From JAEUNX01 sp034004685 (GTDB lineage Bacteria; Pseudomonadota; Gammaproteobacteria; Burkholderiales; Rhodocyclaceae), in NCBI GenBank assembly GCA_034004685.1, contig JAVEWG010000075.1, positions 1-7,508 of the forward strand: a DNA stretch of 7,508 nt, written 5' to 3'. Below, piece after piece: positions 1-6,385 of the stretch. Positions within the stretch are counted from its first letter, which is position 1, and every line of letters starts with the position of its first letter. The notes beneath the pieces are model-generated. The model did not search any database, was not told the DNA's origin, and worked only from the letters and a program-made list of their open reading frames with translations. The translations under genes and the position numbers were made by a program.

Positions 1-2551
1 GGTCGGCGAACTTGAGCAACTGCCCGCCCTTCCCGCGAATCCCGGCTTTCAGAAGCTCATCACGCCATTGATGTTGACGGCCGGACTCGCCGGTACGAGC
101 AATGCTGGTGTCGGCCTCGTCCGGGCCAGTGGCCTCGTCGAGGGCCTTGACGCTGGGGAAGGGGACGGCTTCAACGGTGAACGGCCCGGTGATGCGCAGC
201 CGATTCCTGGCGATGCTCGGCTGGTCATAGAGAACTTCCTGGTCGGCGTGGGCGGCGATGGATTGATCCATCTGCGCCTGCATCTGCTGGCGGGCGTGCA
301 GGAACTGGTCATGGAGCGTCGTCACCGCCTTGGGCCAGTCGGCGGGCGCCTCGAAAGGTACCTCCCACTCCTGGAGCGTGTCGCCCTTGGCGAAGTCGAG
401 TTTTTCCCCTTTGCGTCCGCCTTCCGCGACGACGAAGCTTGCAAGCGCGTGCTTCGCCAACTCGGTGTTCAACTGGCCGAGCAGCTGCTCGATGGCCGGG
501 TGCATGCGATCGTAAATGGTGTCGATGTCCGGGTTGTTGGCGATGGACTTCAAGGTGACGTGGGGCACGGTCTTGTAGATGAAGCCACCCTTCAGGCCTT
601 CATGCGGGTACTTCAAGTCGAAGTAGTCGAAGCTCGAGGTGATTAGGCGCTGTTTAGCCAAGGTGACGGCAACTCGGGATGTGTCGCAGGTGATCCAGCG
701 ACGCCCCCACTTCTCGGCGACGACGGCGGTCGTGCCAGAACCGCAGGTGGGATCAAGAACGAGATCGCCAGGGTCAGAGGTCATTAATATGCAGCGCTCT
801 ATGACTTTCTGATTGGTTTGTACAACGTATATCTTGTCACTAGCGCCGGCTAAGTCATCCCAAAGGTTGCCGAGTGGATATGCAGGGAAGTCACCTAAAA
901 ATTTCTTGTAGTTAAGGCTACTACTGCCCGTGAGGACACGGCCAGCGGAAGCAAGTCGGTCAAAGCCCTTGCGGTTAGTTGTCCAGGTTCGGTTATTCGG
1001 CGGAAGCCAATCGCGACCTTGAAATGGGTACGCAATGAGTTCGTGCTCCCTCGCAGGTCGGTTTGATGAGAGAGTGACGTAGCGAAAGAATCGCACACTG
1101 CGAAAGTCTGTCTCCACCGCAACTCGCCCAGCAGGAATCACCTTCCCGTCTTGTAACTGCGCTTGGTCGTACCGTTCTCCAGTTGTTGCTCCCTCGCCAG
1201 GCCGCATTTCTATTAGCGGCTGGCGGTACTTGAGCTTCTGAATATCTTTTGCATACCAGATCAGGTAGTCGCTCACTGGAGCTAGCAAGTTGCTTGTTTG
1301 CCCGCCAGTTTTCTTTACGGTGATTACCGATACGAAGTTCTCCATCCCAAGAACCTCGTCCATGATTTCACGTACGTGATGCAGGTTCTCGTCAGATATC
1401 TGCGCGAACACGCTGCCGGTCTCATTCAGTAGTTCTCGCGCCAGTAACAGCCGGTCCCGCAAGTAGGTTAGGTATGAGTGGACGCCCAACTCCCATGTGT
1501 CGCGAAAGGCCTTGATCATCTCGGGCTCTTGAGTAAGGTCTTGATCCTTACCGTCGTCTACTTTGTTCTTTCCGAAGAAGGGCTGGAAGTTGGAGCCGTA
1601 CTTGATGCCGTAGGGTGGGTCGAAGTAGATCATCTGGACCTTGCCGGCCATGCTCTCCTTCTGGAGCAGGCTGTTCATCACCAGCAGGGAATCCCCCGCG
1701 ACCAGGCGGTTCGCCCAACCGCGTTCGTGCTGGTAGAAGTCGATGGCGTCGCGCAGAGGCAGGTTCTCGAAGGGGGCATCGAACAGGCCGGGCTGAATGG
1801 CTTTTTCCATGCCTTTGGCCTTGCCTTCACCCTTCATCGCCTTGCGCACGGCAGACAGGATGCTGGCCGGGTCCACCCGCTCGTGCACGTGCAGGCTGAC
1901 CGTATCCACGTCGAAGCTGGTGCGCTCGGCCTTGCCGGCCCAGTTCAGGTAGGGCGTCTGGAGGCGCTTGAGCTCTTCGAGTGCGCTGCGCATGCGATCG
2001 GTGTCGCCGCTGGCCAGGGCGTCGTCGATGATCGCTTCGATGCGGCCGCGCTGGGAGTCGAACTGCAGGGCCGGGTCCAGGTGGGGGTCGAAAGCCCAGC
2101 GGGTCTTGCCAGCCTCCGGGTCGGTGGCTGGCGTGACCATCCCCACCTCCGGGTTGTTCTTCCGCTTGTCCTGATGGCGGTAGGAGATGATCTGTGGCGC
2201 TTCGTCGGTTGCCCGCTTCGTGGTGGGCTGTGTTGCCTTGAGGGTGGCTGGTTTCGATGCCTTGGCTGGGGTTGGCTCCGGGGCGGGGGCATCTTGATGC
2301 GCCAGCGAGAAGTCCTCGGATTCCGTTGTCGCCAAGCGCACGGAACCACCTCGTCCTTGTCCTTTCAGCAGCGAACCGTCGGCGATCAGATCGGCATGCG
2401 CCAGCCAGTAGTCGGCTTCGCTCACGCTCAAGCCCGCTGCCTGTAGTCGAGCTTCAGCTTCCCTGCGCAGCGCGGTGTTGCCGATGGGGCTACCGTCGCT
2501 GGGGACGAGCGAAAGCAAAACCGCCTTCAGGCGTTGGACGAGGTCAGACAT
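1..2551 (-). CDS. Site-specific DNA methyltransferase, type III Mod-like (beta class), 3' end outside window
   Basis: The frame is open for 850 codons from ATG at 2551 and runs off the left edge. A GGGAG ribosome-binding site (2559-2563) lies 7 bases upstream. The catalytic motif DPPYG is at residues 311-315, preceded by an AGDSL segment near 285. The SAM-binding motif DPTCGSGTT is at residues 600-608. This order, with the target-recognition region between (about 410-590), is that of beta-class amino-methyltransferases such as type III Mod proteins. These transfer a methyl group from SAM to an adenine (less often cytosine N4) in a specific DNA site. Residues about 1-75 look like a winged helix ending in GQGRGGSVRL. 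Residues 80-120 are a Pro/Ala/Thr/Lys-rich linker, and 160-260 a helical region. About 240 visible residues follow motif I. A type III Res helicase-nuclease could lie beyond position 1, but none is visible, so a solitary methyltransferase is possible. The gene is intact in the window; its middle has lower GC than its ends. Confidence 0.93.
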   Translation of the reverse strand, partial: MSDLVQRLKAVLLSLVPSDGSPIGNTALRREAEARLQAAGLSVSEADYWLAHADLIADGSLLKGQGRGGSVRLATTESEDFSLAHQDAPAPEPTPAKASKPATLKATQPTTKRATDEAPQIISYRHQDKRKNNPEVGMVTPATDPEAGKTRWAFDPHLDPALQFDSQRGRIEAIIDDALASGDTDRMRSALEELKRLQTPYLNWAGKAERTSFDVDTVSLHVHERVDPASILSAVRKAMKGEGKAKGMEKAIQPGLFDAPFENLPLRDAIDFYQHERGWANRLVAGDSLLVMNSLLQKESMAGKVQMIYFDPPYGIKYGSNFQPFFGKNKVDDGKDQDLTQEPEMIKAFRDTWELGVHSYLTYLRDRLLLARELLNETGSVFAQISDENLHHVREIMDEVLGMENFVSVITVKKTGGQTSNLLAPVSDYLIWYAKDIQKLKYRQPLIEMRPGEGATTGERYDQAQLQDGKVIPAGRVAVETDFRSVRFFRYVTLSSNRPAREHELIAYPFQGRDWLPPNNRTWTTNRKGFDRLASAGRVLTGSSSLNYKKFLGDFPAYPLGNLWDDLAGASDKIYVVQTNQKVIERCILMTSDPGDLVLDPTCGSGTTAVVAEKWGRRWITCDTSRVAVTLAKQRLITSSFDYFDLKYPHEGLKGGFIYKTVPHVTLKSIANNPDIDTIYDRMHPAIEQLLGQLNTELAKHALASFVVAEGGRKGEKLDFAKGDTLQEWEVPFEAPADWPKAVTTLHDQFLHARQQMQAQMDQSIAAHADQEVLYDQPSIARNRLRITGPFTVEAVPFPSVKALDEATGPDEADTSIARTGESGRQHQWRDELLKAGIRGKGGQLLKFAD

Positions 2552-2558
2552 CTTGGTA

Positions 2559-2563
2559 CTCCC
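2559..2563 (-). promoter_or_regulatory. Ribosome-binding site of the methyltransferase gene
   Basis: GGGAG on the minus strand, 7 bases upstream of ATG 2551. It fixes the start at this codon rather than at an internal methionine, and it keeps the N-terminal winged-helix-like domain in the product. Confidence 0.7.
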
Positions 2564-2608
2564 GTATTCTTCTTGTTGGCCCGGCTCGGAAGCTGGACGG
2601 AAGCAGCA

Positions 2609-2637
2609 ATTATGCTTGCCCCTGAAATCTATGTTAT
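2609..2637 (-). promoter_or_regulatory. Candidate sigma70-type promoter of the methyltransferase gene
   Basis: On the minus strand, a -10-like CATAAT (2609-2614, five of six consensus bases) lies 17 bases downstream of a -35-like ATAACA (2632-2637, four of six). Transcription would start near 2602 and give a leader of about 50 bases before the ATG at 2551. The spacing is ideal and the surroundings are locally AT-richer than the genes. The match is by eye only. Confidence 0.4.
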
Positions 2638-2719
2638 TCGACTTTAGGCGGGAAATCCTGGGCGGTCACCGGGAATGCCCCGGCAAACAGATTCGACCAA
2701 CGGATCTGGGAGCCAGAAA

Positions 2720-2768
2720 GCAAAAAAGCCAACCGGAATAAGCCAACCGTAATGGTTGGCTAGTTTGC
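2720..2768. repeat. Repeated AGCCAACC 8-mer with inverted copy: competing hairpins
   Basis: AGCCAACC occurs at 2727-2734 and again at 2741-2748, followed by its exact reverse complement GGTTGGCT at 2754-2761. The inner copy forms an 8-bp stem with a 5-base loop. The outer copy can form the same 8 bp, extended past a 2-base mismatch by GCAAA (2720-2724) with TTTGC (2764-2768), around a 19-base loop. Read on the minus strand, the outer stem is followed by a run of six T (2722-2727 as A on plus), so it resembles an intrinsic terminator while the inner hairpin resembles an antiterminator. On the plus strand no T-run follows. No gene is seen that would use it. Confidence 0.6.
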
Positions 2769-2819
2769 TTCTCTCACAAGTAGAGTGCTTTGGTGGGTCG
2801 GGCCCGCCCCGTATCCGGC

Positions 2820-2847
2820 AAAAAGCGCCTTCCAGGGCGCTTTTTTG
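2820..2847. terminator. Bidirectional intrinsic (rho-independent) terminator
   Basis: Six A residues, a GCGCC/GGCGC stem (2826-2830 with 2837-2841), the loop TTCCAG and a run of six T (2842-2847) make a classic terminator. The A-tract makes it work in either direction. It lies between two diverging genes, so neither neighbour ends here. Either it closes an unannotated short plus-strand transcript, or it is left from a gene that once lay upstream of ycaO. It would also insulate ycaO from read-through out of the accessory side. Confidence 0.8.
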
Positions 2848-2910
2848 TTGTCCTGCTCCGGCCCGCCGGGGGCTCTTCCCAGCCAGCAGCCGAGCCTGGG
2901 CTGGAACAAG

Positions 2911-2937
2911 TTACTTTCCGTCGCCATGGCGTACACT
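2911..2937 (+). promoter_or_regulatory. Weak candidate promoter of ycaO
   Basis: A -10-like TACACT (2932-2937) is followed by a GCGCGCC stretch, and a -35-like TTACTT (2911-2916) lies upstream with a short 15-base spacer. It would give a leader of roughly 25 bases before the ycaO start. The short spacer makes the -35 assignment doubtful; the -10 placement downstream of the terminator is more convincing. Confidence 0.3.
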
Positions 2938-2957
2938 GCGCGCCTCTACTGTCAGGC

Positions 2958-2961
2958 AGGA
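2958..2961 (+). promoter_or_regulatory. Ribosome-binding site deciding the ycaO start
   Basis: AGGA lies 6 bases upstream of ATG 2968. The frame is open further upstream, with in-frame ATGs at 2785 and 2926. The homologous sequence begins at 2968, where the protein reads MQNEHFIPGKD against MTQTFIPGKD in E. coli YcaO, so the downstream ATG is the likely start. Confidence 0.7.
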
Positions 2962-2967
2962 CGCCCG

Positions 2968-4704
2968 ATGCAAAACGAACACTTCATTCCGGGCAAGGAT
3001 GCCTCCCTGGAACACGCCATCGCTTCCATGCAGGCCAGGCTGGCGGCCCTCGGCTTCGATGTGGAGGAATGCTCCTGGCTCAACCCGGTGGAGAATGTCT
3101 GGTCGGTGCATGTGCGCAATCGCGCCTGCCACCTGATGTTCACCAACGGCAAGGGCGCCACCCGGCTGGCCGCCCAGGCCAGCGCCCTGGGGGAATATTT
3201 CGAGCGGCTGGCTTGCAACTATTTCTGGAACCACTACTACCTGGGCGACACGGTAGCCCATCGAAAATTTGCCCATTACCCGCGGGAGCGCTGGTTTCCA
3301 GTGGATGGCAACGACTGGCCGGACGAACTGCTGACGCCGGCGCTGCAGGCTTTCTACAACCCGGAAGGCGGCATCCCGGCCGATGTCCTGACGGACATGA
3401 ACACCGGCAATCTTGATCGGGGGATCTGCGCCATTCCCTACGTGCGCCAGCAAGACGGCGCCCAGGTGTTCTTTCCGGTCAATATCATCAGCAACCTGTA
3501 TGTCAGCAACGGCATGTCCGCCGGCAACTCCCGGGCTGAGGCCCGTGCCCAGGCCTTGTCGGAAATTCTCGAGCGCCACGTCAAGTTCAGGGTGATTGGC
3601 GAAGGCCTGTGCCTGCCGGATGTGCCGGAGGATGTCATCGCCCGTTACCCGGCCATCGCCGCCGGCATTGCCGGCCTGCGCGCAGCGGGCTTCGGCATCC
3701 TGGTCAAGGACGGGTCCCTGGGGGGCCACTACCCGGTGATGTGCGTGACCATGCTCAATCCCCACGACCAGGGCGTCTTCGCCAGCTTCGGCGCCCACCC
3801 GCGCTTCGAGATCGCCCTGGAGCGGGCGCTGACCGAACTGCTCCAGGGCCGGGCCCTGGCGGCCCTGGATGGCTTTCCGCCGCCCGGTTTCGATCTCGAT
3901 GAAGTGGCCAGCGCCCCCAATATCGAAATCCATTTCGTGGACTCCAGCGGCATCGTCCATTGGAATTTCTTCAATGAAACGGCCGATTTCCCGTTTGTGG
4001 ACTGGAACTTCAACGATCTGGAAAATGGACGCACCGCCGACGACTATGCTTGGCTGTGCGAGCGCATCCACGCCGACGGCCATGACATCTACGTGGCCGA
4101 TTTCGACCACCTGGGCGTCTATGCCTGCCGCATCCTGGTGCCGGGCATGTCGGAGATCTACCCGATCGACGATCTGGAATGGGAAAACAATAGCAACGGC
4201 GCCATCGTCCGCCCGGCCATCCTGCATCTGGCTGAACTGGACGAGGAGGCGGCCCGCCAGCTGCTGGAAACCCTCAATGAACTGAACTTCGCCGACGCCC
4301 GTCGGGTCGCGGCCCTGATCGGGCTGGCCCCCGATGCCGGCTCCCTGTGGGCCGATCTGCGGGTGGGCGAGTTGAAGACCCTGCTGGCCCTGGCCCTTGG
4401 CGATCTGGCGGCGGTGCGGGAAGGCTGCGAGTGGGTGCGCCAGTTCCAGCAGCTCGACGCCGGCCGCCGCCGGGTTTACCAGTGCATCGAAACCCTGCTG
4501 GAACTGGATGAGCCGGATGCCTATGAAGACGCGCTGCTGGCCCTCTACGGCGAAGAAACCCTGGATCTGGCCGCTGACCTGATCGACCGGGAGGTCCGTT
4601 TCTTCGGCCTGCAATCCCCCGGACTCGATCTCCTGGGCTGCGATCTGCACCGGCGCCTGCTCAGGGAATACGACAAGGCCCATCGCGCGGCCCTCGACGC
4701 CTGA
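2968..4704 (+). CDS. ycaO: YcaO, potentiator of ribosomal protein S12 methylthiolation
   Basis: This 578-residue protein aligns along its whole length with E. coli YcaO (586 residues), from FIPGKD at the N-terminus to the helical C-terminal domain. The YcaO domain is an ATP-binding fold. Its signature acidic motifs are visible as SALGEYFER (72-80) and, after NLYVSNGMSAGN (176-187), SEILERHVK (198-206). Other conserved blocks are DGSLGGHYPV (248-257), ASFGAHP (272-278), TELLQGR (289-295) and HLGVYACRILVPGMSEIYP (381-399). Residues from about 420 onward match the tetratricopeptide-like C-terminal domain of the non-RiPP family. The proline-rich C-terminus typical of azoline-forming YcaOs is absent. 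In E. coli the protein supports RimO-dependent beta-methylthiolation of an aspartate in S12; RimO is not in this window. It acts in the cytoplasm. It is the first gene of a plus-strand run, 78 bases before trmA. Confidence 0.95.
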   Translation: MQNEHFIPGKDASLEHAIASMQARLAALGFDVEECSWLNPVENVWSVHVRNRACHLMFTNGKGATRLAAQASALGEYFERLACNYFWNHYYLGDTVAHRKFAHYPRERWFPVDGNDWPDELLTPALQAFYNPEGGIPADVLTDMNTGNLDRGICAIPYVRQQDGAQVFFPVNIISNLYVSNGMSAGNSRAEARAQALSEILERHVKFRVIGEGLCLPDVPEDVIARYPAIAAGIAGLRAAGFGILVKDGSLGGHYPVMCVTMLNPHDQGVFASFGAHPRFEIALERALTELLQGRALAALDGFPPPGFDLDEVASAPNIEIHFVDSSGIVHWNFFNETADFPFVDWNFNDLENGRTADDYAWLCERIHADGHDIYVADFDHLGVYACRILVPGMSEIYPIDDLEWENNSNGAIVRPAILHLAELDEEAARQLLETLNELNFADARRVAALIGLAPDAGSLWADLRVGELKTLLALALGDLAAVREGCEWVRQFQQLDAGRRRVYQCIETLLELDEPDAYEDALLALYGEETLDLAADLIDREVRFFGLQSPGLDLLGCDLHRRLLREYDKAHRAALDA

Positions 4705-4717
4705 GCAAGGCGGCAAT

Positions 4718-4745
4718 GGGCGGGCGGGGCAACCCCGGCCCGCCC
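4718..4745 (+). other. Strong GC hairpin between ycaO and trmA
   Basis: GGGCGGGC (4718-4725) pairs with GCCCGCCC (4738-4745). GGGG (4726-4729) pairs inside it with CCCC (4733-4736), leaving a CAA loop and one bulged G, so the stem is about 12 bp. It starts 13 bases after the ycaO stop and has no T-tract, so it is unlikely to be a full intrinsic terminator. It could stabilise the ycaO mRNA end, cause pausing, or lower trmA expression. Confidence 0.5.
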
Positions 4746-4749
4746 CGAG

Positions 4750-4767
4750 ACCCGATTCACCCGATTC
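4750..4767 (+). repeat. Tandem 9-base repeat upstream of trmA
   Basis: ACCCGATTC occurs twice head to tail (4750-4758 and 4759-4767), followed by a partial third copy ACCC. It lies in the trmA leader, 15 bases before its start. It is too short to assign a role and may be replication slippage. Confidence 0.6.
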
Positions 4768-4782
4768 ACCCGGCGACACCCC

Positions 4783-5883
4783 ATGCCCTTACCCACCATC
4801 GACCCCGCACTTTATCCCTCCCAGCTTGCTACCAAAGTGGCCGGGTTCAAGGAGAGCTTCGCGCCCTTTGCCGTGCCGGAGCCCCAGGTCTTCCCCTCGG
4901 CGCCCCTGCATTACCGGCTGCGCGCCGAATTCCGCATGTGGCACCACGGCGACGCGGTCGATTACGCCATGTTCGATCCGGAGGACCGGAAGCGGCCGAT
5001 CCTGATGAAGGACTTCCCGGTGGCCAGTGAATCGATCTGCGCTGCCATGCCGCGCCTGCGCCGTTTCCTGATGGACAGCGAGGTCTTGAAGCGCCGGTTG
5101 TATCAGGTGGAGTTTCTGGCCACCCTGGCGGGCGACATGCTGATCTCCCTGATTTACCACCGTCAGCTGGATGAAGCCTGGGAAGGGGCGGCGCGGGCCC
5201 TGGCCGCCGATATGGGGGTGCAGATCATCGGACGCAGCCGTGGCCAGAAGGTCGTGCTGGAACGGGACTGGGTTCTTGAAGAGATCGAACTGAACGGCCG
5301 CATCCTGCGCTACCGCCAATTCGAAGGGGGCTTCAGCCAGCCCAACGGCGGCGTCAATCGCCAGATGCTGGGCTGGGCCTGCGGCCAGGCCGCCCGGATT
5401 GCCCAAGCGCGGGGTGGTGACCTGCTGGAGCTGTACTGCGGCAATGGCAATTTCACCATGGCCCTGGCCCCCCTGTTCGGCAAGGTGCTGGCCACCGAGG
5501 TCAGCAAGTCGTCGGTGCAGGCCGCCCAGTACAACCGGGAGGCCAACGGGGTTAGCAATCTGGCCATCGTCCGCATGTCCAGCGAGGAAATCAGCGCCGC
5601 CCTGGCCGGCCGGGAAAGCTTCCAGCGCATGCAGGACGTGGACCTGGCCAGCCATGATTTTTCCACCATTTTTCTCGATCCACCCCGGGCCGGGCTGGAC
5701 CCAGCGACCCTCGAACTGGCTGGCGGCTTCGATCACATCCTGTACATTTCCTGCAACCCGGAGACCCTGCGGGACAACGTGGCCGCCTTGCAGGCCACCC
5801 ACCGCATCGCCGCCTCCGCCGTCTTTGATCAGTTCCCTTATACCCATCACCTGGAATGCGGGCTGCTGCTCCAGCGGCGCTGA
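4783..5883 (+). CDS. trmA: tRNA (uracil-5-)-methyltransferase TrmA
   Basis: The 366-residue product has exactly the length of E. coli TrmA. The enzyme uses SAM to methylate C5 of U54 in the T-loop of nearly all tRNAs (and of tmRNA), giving ribothymidine. The substrate-binding N-terminal part includes YRLRAEFRMWHHG (44-56). The SAM motif I is LLELYCGNGNF (214-224), and the LDPPRAGLDP block lies at 298-307. The nucleophilic cysteine in ISCNPETLRDN is residue 324, and the general-base glutamate in HHLECG is residue 358; both match the E. coli numbering. There is no iron-sulfur cysteine cluster of the RlmD/RlmC type near the N-terminus, which separates it from the 23S rRNA paralogues. The start is supported by the alignment (PTIDPALYPSQLATK), although the ribosome-binding site is weak. 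It probably shares a transcript with ycaO. Confidence 0.97.
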   Translation: MPLPTIDPALYPSQLATKVAGFKESFAPFAVPEPQVFPSAPLHYRLRAEFRMWHHGDAVDYAMFDPEDRKRPILMKDFPVASESICAAMPRLRRFLMDSEVLKRRLYQVEFLATLAGDMLISLIYHRQLDEAWEGAARALAADMGVQIIGRSRGQKVVLERDWVLEEIELNGRILRYRQFEGGFSQPNGGVNRQMLGWACGQAARIAQARGGDLLELYCGNGNFTMALAPLFGKVLATEVSKSSVQAAQYNREANGVSNLAIVRMSSEEISAALAGRESFQRMQDVDLASHDFSTIFLDPPRAGLDPATLELAGGFDHILYISCNPETLRDNVAALQATHRIAASAVFDQFPYTHHLECGLLLQRR

Positions 5884-5921
5884 ATTCCGGCTCCAGGCCA
5901 TCCTCAACCCAGGAACCTCCC

Positions 5922-6245
5922 ATGGATCAAGAAGAACTGATGAACGAGCTCGATGCGCTGGTGGATGCCATGGAGCAAAGCCTCACCATCCTCACCGGCA
6001 CCCTGGCGGAAGCGACGGGGCCGGCCCTCACCCTGCAAAGGTTGCTCCAGGGCCAGAAATCCATGGCGCAGCTCCATGGCCCCAGCGGCTGGCGGGATCG
6101 TTTGCTGGGTTCCTCCTTGAAGCTGGCCGCGATCATGGCGATGGCGAACCTCAATCGTGCCGTGGCCCAGGGGGAGCCTGACGATCTGGCCCAGCGGGTG
6201 CTGATCGACCAGGTCCTGCAAGGCCGGCTGGACAAGCATTTCTAG
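5922..6245 (+). CDS. Hypothetical protein, 107 residues
   Basis: I do not recognise this protein. The start at 5922 has a good AGGAA site (5911-5915) with a 6-base spacer, better than an in-frame ATG at 5856 that would overlap trmA. The product has no cysteine, no signal peptide and no clear membrane span. It is predicted by eye to be mostly helical: an acidic N-terminus (residues 1-25, heptad-like hydrophobic spacing), a Gly/Pro/Trp-containing turn (53-57, GPSGW), a hydrophobic helix (62-82, rich in Leu, Ala, Met), and a C-terminal helix (86-105). It follows trmA by 38 bases in the same direction, so it is probably cotranscribed. Codon use resembles its neighbours, which supports a real gene. 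Its function cannot be inferred from context. Confidence 0.75.
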   Translation: MDQEELMNELDALVDAMEQSLTILTGTLAEATGPALTLQRLLQGQKSMAQLHGPSGWRDRLLGSSLKLAAIMAMANLNRAVAQGEPDDLAQRVLIDQVLQGRLDKHF

Positions 6246-6385
6246 CTGCCCCCAGGGCGGGCCCCGGCTTGGGCGGCGACCCGATTTGGCGGTTTGCCCC
6301 TTTGGGCGGGAAAATCGCAAGGTCGGGCGGAGCCAGTCCGTGGCCTGCCGCGCCAGAAACCAACCCTAACCCTTGGAGACCCACC
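6246..6385 (+). other. GC-rich spacer with possible stem-loops
   Basis: This 140-base gap is the largest between the plus-strand genes. CGATTT (6282-6287) can pair with AAATCG (6312-6317), enclosing a smaller GCCC/GGGC stem (6296-6299 with 6304-6307, loop CTTT). No T-run follows, so a terminator is not supported. No promoter hexamers stand out. The crotonase-family gene may be either read through from trmA or have its own unseen promoter. Confidence 0.3.

Larger units (their letters stand above)
2552..2967. other. Divergent intergenic region between the methyltransferase and ycaO
   Basis: This 416-base stretch separates a minus-strand accessory gene from a plus-strand housekeeping gene. It holds the methyltransferase leader and candidate promoter, a small CCGGG/CCCGG hairpin (2669-2683), repeated 8-mers that form alternative hairpins (2720-2768), a strong intrinsic terminator (2820-2847), and the ycaO leader with a weak promoter candidate. 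I looked for a tRNA with T-loop and CCA features on both strands and did not find one. Open frames here are short or are extensions of ycaO without homologous sequence, so I call no protein. The terminator-like elements have no visible gene to serve, which suggests an unannotated transcript or remnants of a displaced neighbour. Confidence 0.6.

Noticed and set aside
1478..2446. A 322-codon plus-strand frame across the methyltransferase 5' half
   Set aside because: The minus-strand frame carries DPPYG and continues without a stop through the window edge; the plus-strand frame has no recognisable domain.
1..2551. Phase-variable simple repeats in the Mod-like gene
   Set aside because: Many type III mod genes carry tandem tetra- or pentanucleotide tracts, but none is present in the visible 2551 bases, and the promoter region has no long homopolymer between -35 and -10.
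2669..2683. CCGGG/CCCGG hairpin as a terminator
   Set aside because: The stem is only 5 bp with no adjoining T-run on either strand.
2640..2830. A tRNA gene as integration target near the terminator
   Set aside because: I looked for T-loop GTTCGANNC, acceptor pairing and a CCA end on both strands. The only TTCGA occurrences lack a flanking stem.
2968..4704. YcaO as core of a RiPP (azole/azoline) biosynthetic cluster
   Set aside because: The protein matches the E. coli-type YcaO with a TPR-like C-terminal domain and lacks the proline-rich C-terminus. No precursor peptide, partner E1-like protein, dehydrogenase or exporter is visible.
2911..4779. A 622-codon open frame on the minus strand opposite ycaO
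   Set aside because: It mirrors a high-GC gene with clear full-length homology on the plus strand. Its translation is low in recognisable motifs and rich in Gly, Gln, Val and Ala, as expected of an antisense shadow.
4789..5907. A 372-codon minus-strand frame opposite trmA
   Set aside because: Antisense shadow of trmA, whose catalytic residues and length are all in place on the plus strand.
6246..6385. Intrinsic terminator after the small hypothetical gene
   Set aside because: Stem-forming segments exist, but no T-tract follows any of them.
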